Origin: Methanobacteriota archaeon
Lineage (GTDB): Archaea; Thermoplasmatota; Poseidoniia; Poseidoniales; Poseidoniaceae
NCBI GenBank assembly: GCA_002728035.1
Contig: PBUZ01000042.1
Location: 13,009-23,456, forward strand
DNA length: 10,448 nucleotides
Reading direction: 5' to 3'
Shown here: in pieces, positions 1-6,888 of the stretch
Layout: each line of letters opens with the position of its first letter
How positions within the stretch are numbered: the stretch's first letter is position 1
The notes under the pieces: model-generated
The model's input: only the letters and a program-made list of their open reading frames with translations
Databases searched by the model: none
Told to the model about the DNA's origin: nothing
Position numbers and translations under genes: made by a program

Positions 1-2327
1 ACGTGAGAATAACAAATCGTGAAACGATTGTTGTTTCCATTTTCATCGCATGTGTTGGTATCGGACCAAGCGATGTGCGCGCCGCTGCCAAGGTCATTGG
101 CGAAAGCCGGAGGCATACCGATGCTTGGTTGACGGCCGCTGTTGGGCCCGAGTTTGTTGGAGTTCCAAGAGGTGACAGGTACCGCTTCCCATGGGTCGAG
201 AGCGATTTCGCCGTCTCCGGTCAAATCGGTTTGGTTCAAGCGAACATAGAGAATTTCTTCGTTCGCCGAAATGTTACCTGAATCAACCCAAGCGATATGC
301 ACGTTGTTTTGATCGTCGGTCAACAACGAAGGGAACACCGAGTTTCCGGCGTAGGGCGAAGCGGGTGGTAGGCCGCCGTTGCCTTCGACGTTAGAAATGG
401 GTGTGTCGTTGATCTTCTTGATGGCGTAGGTGGACAGTCCTTGGTCTGCGCCGTCCCAAGCCCCTGCGCCTTGCAGTCGGAGTTTGGTGTAGTAGACCTC
501 GTAATTGGTGTCCTTCTCAAAGCCATAATCACGGCCATCCATCCATGCGATGTGGGTGTTGCCCTGCATGTCAACGCCGATGGAGGGGTGGAAGGAGTAG
601 GCGTCATCGATGGTCACGCGAGTGTCGTTCACGACCACGAGGTGCCCGTCTGCTCCTGCCCCGGTGTCTTCGGTGTAGGAGCCGCCAGAAGCGGTCGTTC
701 CGCGGACGCCTGGTGTGAAGGAGGGGTCGTTGTTCATCTTCCCGTAGGGGTCGAGTACAGACATGTAGATTTCACGGGAGTTGTTGGTCGAAATGTAGAC
801 CATGGCTTCAACGAGGAGGGCCATTTGGTTGGTTCCACTGCCGGACGGGAACTCGTAAGCCTGACCACCTGCGTCGGAGTTAGCAAGGGTGTTGCCCGGG
901 CAGTTTCGAGTTTGGGTCGAAACGATACCGTTTGGACATTGGACGAGATCCATGAAGTGGGATTGGATGTTTCCTGCACCGCCGTAGCCTTGACCGTACA
1001 AACCAACAGGGATGACGCCCGCAAGCAGACAGTTGTCGTGGGCTTCAATAATGGCGGTCTTGTCGTCAGCCTGCTGAGAAGGGTCACCGTCTTTGGGTCC
1101 TTCATCGGATACGGGAATCACGATCTTGGTGGCGTTGGGGTTCCAACGGTGGTCAGATTGCGTGGGCGGGTTGCCCGGAACATTGCCTGCAGCGTCCTTC
1201 CACGAGAGACATGCCCAGTTGGATCCTGGGCCCCAGTCCTCGCCCGAGTAACCCGAGTAGGTGTTGCCGTTGTAGATGGTCCCTGGGAGTTTACGGATAC
1301 CGCCAGAGTCGTCGCCGGGCGTTTGCCCAAGAGGTGTGGTTCGGGGGCCGGTATTCTTGTTGTAACCTTGACAGTTACCGGAGCTTGCTGCGCCCGGAAG
1401 GGTGTTTCCGAGACCGTAAATCGTCTCGTACACCGTCATGTTGGCGTTTTCAAGCATGGGTTTGATGCCTTGGAAATTGCCGCCCGATGCAAAGTTACCA
1501 CCGTAGATGACCGTACAGATGTCGGCCCACTCGGAGTACATGGACCCTGATGTGTCGACGATGAAGGCCAATTCGACCTTGCCACCACGGGTGTCGTCCC
1601 AAGCGATTTGGACGTAATCGTTGGCATCGACCACGACATCAGGGTGGCCCTTGTGCCCGATGATGGGCGTCAGCAGGCTGTCGTCAAAGAGCGTGACCGT
1701 AGCACCGTTGCTGATGTCAGGTTGAATCATCGAGTAGTAGATTTGGGGTTGGTTGAAGAATTTTCCAAGTTCGTCATAGTTGTCCTGCCAAACGATGTGA
1801 ACGTTGTTCTGGCTGTCGATGTCGATGGCTGGCCAATCTCGGTTTTGTGAACGGCGTTCAATGATGGTGTCGTCGATCGCCGTGATGGTTCCGTCATCGG
1901 AAGCCATGCCGTCCATCGGTGCGTTCCAAGGGGAAAGAGCGCTGTACATGATGGCGTGTTGGCCGGCTTTGTCGGCCCATACAACGTGGATTCGGTCAAA
2001 CTCGTCAACCGCAACATCAGGGTGCCAAATCTTGTGAAGTCCAGAATTGGTGATTTTGGTAGCATCGATGAGTGTCTCTCCACGAGGAGACAGCATCGAG
2101 TAGTAGAGGTGGAGGTTGTTCCGAGTCCAAACAACGTGAACGTTGCCCGAACTATCAGCAACAACTGCAGTTTGGGAATCGGATGCTGTTCCACCGTCCA
2201 CAATTTGAACGGCTTCAGTAATCACGACGGTGCTGGCGCTCACGGTGACGCTGGCGATCATCAACGATGAAAGCACGGAAAGCACCATGAGGGATGCAAG
2301 GCTAACGGATTTCATTTTCTGTTTCAT
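1..2327 (-). CDS. Large secreted repeat protein with inserted vWA domain (3' end cut by window edge)
   Basis: At least 775 codons are open, running off the left edge without a stop. The protein starts with a signal peptide: basic MKQKMK, a hydrophobic stretch to about residue 29, and a likely cleavage site near SAS (30-32). It then carries about seven repeats with a core like VHVVW (residues 64-68, 113-117, 176-180, 239-243, 591-595, 676-680, 750-754), usually preceded by HPDVAVD-like text and followed by a YYS/YVR strand. This is the look of sialidase/BNR-like beta-propeller blades. Residues about 250-515 form a vWA domain with an intact MIDAS (D258, S260, S262 in VDTSGSM; D408 in PVSDEG) and several cysteines. 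The start ATG has AGGGGT six bases upstream. I infer an extracellular or surface protein that binds a partner through a metal-dependent adhesion site; the ligand is unknown. C-terminal anchoring lies outside the window. Confidence 0.88.
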   Translation of the reverse strand, partial: MKQKMKSVSLASLMVLSVLSSLMIASVTVSASTVVITEAVQIVDGGTASDSQTAVVADSSGNVHVVWTRNNLHLYYSMLSPRGETLIDATKITNSGLHKIWHPDVAVDEFDRIHVVWADKAGQHAIMYSALSPWNAPMDGMASDDGTITAIDDTIIERRSQNRDWPAIDIDSQNNVHIVWQDNYDELGKFFNQPQIYYSMIQPDISNGATVTLFDDSLLTPIIGHKGHPDVVVDANDYVQIAWDDTRGGKVELAFIVDTSGSMYSEWADICTVIYGGNFASGGNFQGIKPMLENANMTVYETIYGLGNTLPGAASSGNCQGYNKNTGPRTTPLGQTPGDDSGGIRKLPGTIYNGNTYSGYSGEDWGPGSNWACLSWKDAAGNVPGNPPTQSDHRWNPNATKIVIPVSDEGPKDGDPSQQADDKTAIIEAHDNCLLAGVIPVGLYGQGYGGAGNIQSHFMDLVQCPNGIVSTQTRNCPGNTLANSDAGGQAYEFPSGSGTNQMALLVEAMVYISTNNSREIYMSVLDPYGKMNNDPSFTPGVRGTTASGGSYTEDTGAGADGHLVVVNDTRVTIDDAYSFHPSIGVDMQGNTHIAWMDGRDYGFEKDTNYEVYYTKLRLQGAGAWDGADQGLSTYAIKKINDTPISNVEGNGGLPPASPYAGNSVFPSLLTDDQNNVHIAWVDSGNISANEEILYVRLNQTDLTGDGEIALDPWEAVPVTSWNSNKLGPNSGRQPSIGMPPAFANDLGSGAHIAWSDTNTCDENGNNNRFTICYSH

Positions 2328-2333
2328 AGGAAT

Positions 2334-2339
2334 ACCCCT
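2334..2339 (-). promoter_or_regulatory. Shine-Dalgarno site of the secreted vWA protein
   Basis: AGGGGT lies six bases before the ATG at 2327 on the minus strand. This spacing is suitable for 16S pairing and fixes the start just before the basic MKQKMK leader of the signal peptide. Confidence 0.55.
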
Positions 2340-2370
2340 GTCTTCACTGATTTTTTTTCACACTTTTCTC

Positions 2371-2378
2371 ATACTTAA
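2371..2378 (-). promoter_or_regulatory. Possible TATA-like box for the secreted vWA protein
   Basis: Within the 140-base gap between 2328 and 2467 the minus strand reads TTAAGTAT, 44 bases upstream of the ATG and preceded by a G/C-rich GCGCGG stretch that could act as a BRE. An archaeal TATA box sets initiation about 25 bases downstream, which would give a leader of roughly 20 bases including the Shine-Dalgarno. This is weak consensus evidence only, but this is the longest gap in the window and the natural place for a promoter. Confidence 0.35.
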
Positions 2379-2445
2379 CCGCGCTCCCTATCGGTCATTT
2401 CATGACGAAGGGGGGGCATGAGTGTGGCCCACATTCTTGAAGGGC

Positions 2446-2450
2446 AAAAA
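2446..2450 (-). terminator. Possible oligo-T terminator after the DUF2299-like gene
   Basis: The minus strand has a T5 run about 18 bases after the TAA stop at 2468, with an A5 run shortly before it and GCCCG between them. Archaeal termination often uses short T-runs without strong hairpins. A single T5 is weak evidence. Confidence 0.25.
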
Positions 2451-2467
2451 CGGGCTTTTTGGGGCGA

Positions 2468-3103
2468 TTAAGCCCATTCTGAAGGGTCAAAGCCTGACCC
2501 AAACGACATCTTCTCGTCAAATTCAATTTCGGCTGTCGGTGCGGCCTCTGGCTCCGGATGGTTACCACTGGGTTGTGTCTTTGATTTTGCCCAGTCATCC
2601 ACTGGTCCTGGTTTACCGACGCCTGGGCCATAGGAATACTTGATTTCGTGAATCACCGCGAGTTTTGCGAGCCAAAGACGACGAAGGCTGTTCATGAACT
2701 CGTGTTTGGTCAAACCGTCAAACCAAATAGGAAGACTGACATTGAAGGCTTGGAGTGGTCCTGGTTTTTTGTCGCCTTCGTGACCCATATGGATGACCCA
2801 ATCAACGCCGGTTCGAATGAGGTGGAGGCGGCTTTCATGCACCCATTCGGCCCAGTCACCCCCCTCGTCCTTCATGTGTTCACTCATCTCTTTCTGCTGC
2901 CCCTCATCAACACGTGTCATGCTTGATACTGCGACGAGATCGCGTCCTTTGGGCACCACGATCGCAAACATGTGTCCTTGTTTTCCGCTGGGATAGCGAA
3001 CGAGGAAATGGGCATGCGCCCGAGGGTCGTTTTGCGCCTTGGCCGACAATCGCTCTTCGGTCAGCCACTGCTTTAGCAAATTGACCGTTTCGTCGGCTGT
3101 CAT
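2468..3103 (-). CDS. DUF2299-like small protein, function unknown
   Basis: This encodes 211 residues beginning MTADETVNLLKQWL. The pattern of an N-terminal helix with a KQWL motif, then DPRAHAHFLVRYP (27-38) and IVVPKGRDLVAVSSM (48-62), resembles the archaeal DUF2299/YbjN-like alpha-beta fold. That match is from memory and approximate. Residues about 168-211 form a Pro/Glu-rich, probably disordered acidic tail ending in a short hydrophobic/aromatic segment. No signal peptide or membrane segment is seen, so it is probably cytosolic. The frame stays open upstream, but that part overlaps the acyltransferase gene in another frame. I chose the ATG at 3103, 40 bases after the acyltransferase stop. 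GGGAGGAG lies 14 bases upstream, rather far for a Shine-Dalgarno. It is probably the last gene of the operon. Confidence 0.75.
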   Translation of the reverse strand: MTADETVNLLKQWLTEERLSAKAQNDPRAHAHFLVRYPSGKQGHMFAIVVPKGRDLVAVSSMTRVDEGQQKEMSEHMKDEGGDWAEWVHESRLHLIRTGVDWVIHMGHEGDKKPGPLQAFNVSLPIWFDGLTKHEFMNSLRRLWLAKLAVIHEIKYSYGPGVGKPGPVDDWAKSKTQPSGNHPEPEAAPTAEIEFDEKMSFGSGFDPSEWA

Positions 3104-3143
3104 GGTATGGCGAGGTTCTCCTCCCGTTTGAATTGCACCCTTT

Positions 3144-4718
3144 TCAGACGAGTTCGCGAAGGAGCGTCTGAAGACGGGTTCGTTCTTCCCTGTTGAGGAA
3201 TCGTCGCTTCCATGCCTTCCGTGTGTCCACCCATGCATCCCACGCCCAAGCGAAGGTTTTGCCACTGGCCCAAAACAACGGGAAGCAGAGGAAGTACACC
3301 ACAAATGGACCTCCTGCATCGGCCAACCATGTGCTTGAGAGGCTGAACATGTCCGCAATGGAGGCTTGATTCAACCACAAGGTCACAGTCCACAATAGGG
3401 CGACGATTGGCCACACCAGAAGGGAGCCAAAGAACGCCGCTAAGAACTGATAACTCGTGCGTGCGTCAAGTCCCTCATCGGTTGAATCGCCCAGCAAACG
3501 TCCGAGAGCAATTTGCAAACCGAGAGAGGATACTGAAAGCGGGAGGAGCGCGAGGAACAGGAGTGTTTGGGCAAGCGCAAGCGGTGCGCGCAAGAGGTTC
3601 GCTCGACGAAGTCCTCTACCGCTTTGGTTGAGATCGCGCCCGTCCAAGCCGTGACGTTCGAGGATTTCCGCTGCTTCGCTGGCGTTCTCGTATCGTTCTC
3701 CTGAGAGCGGTTCTGGAGGGAACGATGCGTTTCGCTCCGGCCATGTATCCCGAACGGTTCGTGCGGCATGGACTTCTTTTTGCCACGTGTCAAGGGGTGT
3801 TCCGTTGGTGCGAGCGTTCAAATGAGCCACAAGGTGCACGGCTCGGTGTTCTTTCCACGTAGCGGCGTTTGGCGTCATGTCGGGAAGGATGGTCTGTAGG
3901 CGATCTCGAATTTCGTGAACCGTTTCTGATGACGGTTCGACCCAGCCGCCCTCTCGTACGGCATCGACCATGGCCTCGGAGACCATGCTGTCCTCAAGCA
4001 CGATCGGTTCGCCGAATTCAACGTATTGATCGGTTCGGAAATGCTCCCGGCGGCGGAAGTGCAGACCCACGGGCACAAGATGGGGGAGGGGGAGATCGTT
4101 GGCCTTGGCCAACGCTGCAGCAGCAAGAACGGTTCGGATCGGCCCCGTCCTGAAACGAATCATGTGGGATTTGTCGTGACTTGTGCCCTCTGGAAACAGG
4201 ACACAACCAAAGCCATGGGCGATGCCGTTTGCCAGTGCCAACAACGAGCGCCCGTTGAGGTGTTGTGCTTCTTCTTCGGTGCATCCACCTCGCAAAAGTT
4301 CTGCTTTACGAACCACCGGTTGTACAGCCAGACGTCGCGTCCACCATCCAAGGAGAGGACGCGTGACCAGGTCATGGCGTGCGCCAACCACGAATTCCTT
4401 GGGGTGTTGGAGAAAAATGCCCAGCGGGTCCATCAGTCCGTTGGTGTGCCACCCACAACACATGGCGCCCGCTCCATCTCGCTGCAGCTGGGTCTTCGAA
4501 GTGGTGGACACGGTACGAAATTGCACGCTTGATACCCGTCTGCACATCCAAAACGCCACGTTGGTCCAAAGATACGAACCTGGGACGGAAGAGGTGTAGG
4601 TTGGAAGTGGTGCTGCCAGCAGTTTGTCGATTTGCATGTTCTTGGCCGAAGCAGACAGGATGGGTAGGGCTTCGCCGTTGTGCGTCATTTCCTCTTCTTC
4701 TGTGACGATGGTCGCCAT
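3144..4718 (-). CDS. GPAT/PlsC-like phospholipid acyltransferase with C-terminal membrane segments
   Basis: The protein has 524 residues. The acyltransferase motifs are clear: GWHTNGLMDPLGI (H91 and D97, the HPNGLxDPL form of the HX4-5D catalytic motif), FPEGTS at 175-180, an Arg at 190 with TG after it, and VPVGLHF at 216-221. The HxNGLxDP spacing is typical of the glycerol-3-phosphate acyltransferase-like branch rather than classical PlsC. After a soluble middle part, hydrophobic stretches at about 378-410, 424-450 and 468-492 suggest two to four membrane passes, followed by a basic tail. The likely reaction is acyl transfer to glycerol-3-phosphate or lysophosphatidate at the membrane. The ATG at 4718 overlaps the HIT stop as TGATG; a GTG one codon earlier is the alternative. 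An ester-lipid acyltransferase is unusual for an archaeon, though reported in Marine Group II gene surveys. The substrate is not determined by sequence. Confidence 0.85.
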   Translation of the reverse strand: MATIVTEEEEMTHNGEALPILSASAKNMQIDKLLAAPLPTYTSSVPGSYLWTNVAFWMCRRVSSVQFRTVSTTSKTQLQRDGAGAMCCGWHTNGLMDPLGIFLQHPKEFVVGARHDLVTRPLLGWWTRRLAVQPVVRKAELLRGGCTEEEAQHLNGRSLLALANGIAHGFGCVLFPEGTSHDKSHMIRFRTGPIRTVLAAAALAKANDLPLPHLVPVGLHFRRREHFRTDQYVEFGEPIVLEDSMVSEAMVDAVREGGWVEPSSETVHEIRDRLQTILPDMTPNAATWKEHRAVHLVAHLNARTNGTPLDTWQKEVHAARTVRDTWPERNASFPPEPLSGERYENASEAAEILERHGLDGRDLNQSGRGLRRANLLRAPLALAQTLLFLALLPLSVSSLGLQIALGRLLGDSTDEGLDARTSYQFLAAFFGSLLVWPIVALLWTVTLWLNQASIADMFSLSSTWLADAGGPFVVYFLCFPLFWASGKTFAWAWDAWVDTRKAWKRRFLNREERTRLQTLLRELV

Positions 4719-5173
4719 CACTTCACATCCTGAAGAAGCAAGGCCAGCGCGCCGAGTCGTTCGTGGTCGGGTTCCCGCCTACCTGGGGGCCACATGGACA
4801 TCAACGTGCCACCGCCATCGTCAACCGTGCGCGGCAGAACATGAACATGGACGTGAGGGACTTCTTGACCTGCAAGCGGCCCGTCGTGGACACATACGGT
4901 GAAATCGGTGGTTTGGAAATGTGCGCTTAACCTCGCTTGAACCGAGATGACGCCTTGCATCAAGGCAGCATGTTCGTGTTGCTCCAAGTCGGCCAACCGT
5001 TGAACGGGACGAACGGGGATGACCAGTGTATGGCCTTCCCTTCGGGGAAAGATGTCGAGAAATGCGTACCAACCTTCGCCGCTTGCCACGCGATGGGAGG
5101 GTATGTCGCCGCTGAGAATCTGCTCGAACAGGGTCGCCATGACCGTCAACGAACGAACGATGTCCTTCTTCAT
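4718..5173 (-). CDS. HIT-family nucleotide hydrolase/transferase
   Basis: The 151-residue protein carries the histidine triad as HVHVHVLPR (H107, H109, H111), with the conserved AGQEVPH just before it and FLDIFPRREGHTLVIPVRP (39-57), the usual Hint/Fhit-type core. Family members hydrolyse or transfer nucleoside phosphates such as Ap4A or AMP-amidates, using the middle histidine as nucleophile. The N-terminal CxxC zinc pair common in Hint proteins is missing (ATLFEQIL replaces CIFCKII). The start at 5173 forms an ATGA overlap with the flavoprotein stop. The ATG at 5140 (MATLFEQILSGDIPS) looks more like a normal HIT N-terminus and is a real alternative, but has no Shine-Dalgarno. The stop overlaps the acyltransferase start. 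The specific substrate is unknown. Confidence 0.9.
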   Translation of the reverse strand: MKKDIVRSLTVMATLFEQILSGDIPSHRVASGEGWYAFLDIFPRREGHTLVIPVRPVQRLADLEQHEHAALMQGVISVQARLSAHFQTTDFTVCVHDGPLAGQEVPHVHVHVLPRTVDDGGGTLMSMWPPGRREPDHERLGALALLLQDVK

Positions 5174-6789
5174 TGTGGAGGCAAGACCCAGTGTCCACCT
5201 GCACCTTTCTTGACGGCGAGTTTGTCGATCTTGCCGTTCAGGTCTACCGTACTGTGATGAAGGAAGTCATCGTTTGATTCGGGATAGTCTTCTCGAACGA
5301 AGGAGCCGCGAGATTCTTGGCGTGCCAAGCCGCTTTGGAGAGATGCTGTGACCATGCGGACGGCTGCTTGTGTTCGTAGAATCTCCAACAAGTTGGTGTT
5401 GGCAATGAGTGAATGCTGGTCGAGGTGGAGCGATTCAGCCGTTAACGAGACGCCTTCAAGTTTGGTCAGCAAGGCTTCCATGGACGCTTCACTGAACGTC
5501 GTGGTCGAGGCCAATGCCGTTTGGAGGTTGGTCATGACCGTTCCACAACGAACGACGTGGGTGTGCTCGTTGTCTTCCATCATCGTTGACAGGTCTGCTT
5601 CGGCCTCGGCAAGTGCTGCTTCCAAAGAGTGCGCTGTGCTGAACTTGCGTTCTGCGACCCATGCAGCAGCGGACCGTCCTGCGGATGTGCCCGATGTAAG
5701 CGCATCAAGCAAACGGTTGCCAGCAAGAGCCGCGGCCCCGTGCAATCCCGTGCAGGCAGCATCGCCGGCGGCGTACAGGCCGGTAAACCAACGAGACCAT
5801 GTTCCAACAACACAACGGCCCTCGCCATCGACGGCGAGTCCACCAATGGTGTGCCCGACGGCTGGTGCAAGAGGGACTGTTTGGCGTTTCATGTCAATAC
5901 CGGTACGCTGAGCGACCGTTCTGAAGAGCGAGCCCCACCACGACTCGGCTTGGCCCAATTGGCGTGCGTCAAGAACAGGTTGAACGGCTGCCAAGATGGC
6001 TTCGGTGACTTCGATGGAAGATTTGCCAGCCGTCTCAATGGGTGCCCCAGAGGCTTCGTGCAGTTGGGCACCGTCGTTGAGCAAGCCTGTGGGCAAGTAG
6101 ATGTTGGTTCCTTTAATGACAAGGGGGTGATGGGTCATGAACTCCATGTCCCGAAGCGCGAGGCCTGCTCGGAAAGCCATGTCCATTCCGAGGCCAACGA
6201 CGCCGGTGGTGAAGGCGCCCTCAAAGCCTTCGTCAGCGATGATGAGGGCCTTGCATTGTATGCCGATGATTCGCCCGTTGACCATGTCAAGCACAACGAT
6301 GCCGTCAACCGATTGATTGGTGTGAACCAAGGTAAGGGGGACTTGGTCACCTCGGCGAACAACGCCGTGCCGCATGCATTGTTCTTCAGCCACCTGTTGC
6401 AGACCGATGGCGGTTGCACTTCCTGCATCGGAGGTCCGAGGTTGGGCGTGACCCAAGGCTTTGCGGACCATGGGCAACCCTTGTTGATCGCGGCGGAAAT
6501 TGAGGCCGCGGCGCTCGAGAAGGTCGACATGTTTGTTGGCTCCCGAAGTCGTTTCCGCAACGATGTCTTGGTCACAGAGGAAGGCCCCGCAGCGGATGGT
6601 GTCCTCTCGATGACTGCGGTTGTTTGTTTCCTGCAACGATGAAGAGAGACCGTCCAGTGACGCCATGCCAGGATTTCCAAGGCCGGTTGCCGACATCATG
6701 AGGGTGCTGGCACCACCTTTGGCGGCTTCAGCAGCGGCGTACAATGCAGCGGGCCCGTCTCCGAGTACTACGACATCCCATGCTTCCAT
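5170..6789 (-). CDS. FAD-dependent oxidoreductase of the SdhA/FrdA/NadB family, divergent active site
   Basis: The protein has 539 residues. The N-terminus is a Rossmann FAD site (VVVLGDGPAALYAAAEA, 6-22). SdhA-family landmarks follow in order: LNFRRDQQG (96-104), MEFMTHHPLVIKG (215-227), VGHTIGG (311-317), TGLYAAGDAACTGLHGAAALAGNRLLDAL (336-364) and a C-terminal SRGSFVREDYPE. These establish the succinate dehydrogenase/fumarate reductase/L-aspartate oxidase family. By eye several expected active-site features are absent: the covalent-FAD His before AQGG, the catalytic Arg in the GRDVVSR region (GKSSIEVTEAI here), and the His of HYTMGG is shifted one place. No iron-sulfur or membrane-anchor subunit is nearby. 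I therefore do not call it sdhA. The start is the ATG at 6789, preceded by GGGGAG at 7-base spacing; a longer frame upstream lacks family similarity. It is coupled to the HIT gene by ATGA. Confidence 0.85.
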   Translation of the reverse strand: MEAWDVVVLGDGPAALYAAAEAAKGGASTLMMSATGLGNPGMASLDGLSSSLQETNNRSHREDTIRCGAFLCDQDIVAETTSGANKHVDLLERRGLNFRRDQQGLPMVRKALGHAQPRTSDAGSATAIGLQQVAEEQCMRHGVVRRGDQVPLTLVHTNQSVDGIVVLDMVNGRIIGIQCKALIIADEGFEGAFTTGVVGLGMDMAFRAGLALRDMEFMTHHPLVIKGTNIYLPTGLLNDGAQLHEASGAPIETAGKSSIEVTEAILAAVQPVLDARQLGQAESWWGSLFRTVAQRTGIDMKRQTVPLAPAVGHTIGGLAVDGEGRCVVGTWSRWFTGLYAAGDAACTGLHGAAALAGNRLLDALTSGTSAGRSAAAWVAERKFSTAHSLEAALAEAEADLSTMMEDNEHTHVVRCGTVMTNLQTALASTTTFSEASMEALLTKLEGVSLTAESLHLDQHSLIANTNLLEILRTQAAVRMVTASLQSGLARQESRGSFVREDYPESNDDFLHHSTVDLNGKIDKLAVKKGAGGHWVLPPQ

Positions 6790-6796
6790 CTTCAGT

Positions 6797-6802
6797 CTCC
6801 CC
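6797..6802 (-). promoter_or_regulatory. Shine-Dalgarno site deciding the flavoprotein start
   Basis: GGGGAG stands seven bases before the ATG at 6789. It supports that ATG over the in-frame extension reaching 6852. The rest of the 99-base gap to the upstream gene holds a T5 run on the minus strand shortly after that gene's stop and no convincing TATA box. Confidence 0.55.
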
Positions 6803-6888
6803 TGTTGCTGGCGAGGCAGAGGACTGCCATAAGGTGCGCGCTCAAGCCACACGAAGGAGGGGGTCGAAAAACAGGCGCGAACACTGCT

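Noticed and set aside
441..1550. A 369-residue open frame on the plus strand
   Set aside because: It lies antisense to the vWA protein, whose minus-strand frame has a signal peptide, repeats and a MIDAS. The plus-strand translation has no recognisable domain and comes from codon bias.
3104..3358. N-terminal extension of the DUF2299-like protein by 85 residues
   Set aside because: It overlaps the acyltransferase 3' end in another frame and has low-complexity, Cys/Ser/Gly-rich text unlike a domain.
4026..4532. A 168-residue open frame on the plus strand
   Set aside because: It is a shadow of the acyltransferase, covering its catalytic-motif region on the opposite strand.
5629..6642. A 337-residue open frame on the plus strand
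   Set aside because: It is antisense to the flavoprotein and shows no family features; the minus-strand frame has clear FAD and SdhA motifs.
6790..6852. N-terminal extension of the flavoprotein by 21 residues
   Set aside because: The extension is not family-like, and the Shine-Dalgarno at 6797-6802 points to the ATG at 6789, just before the Rossmann strand.
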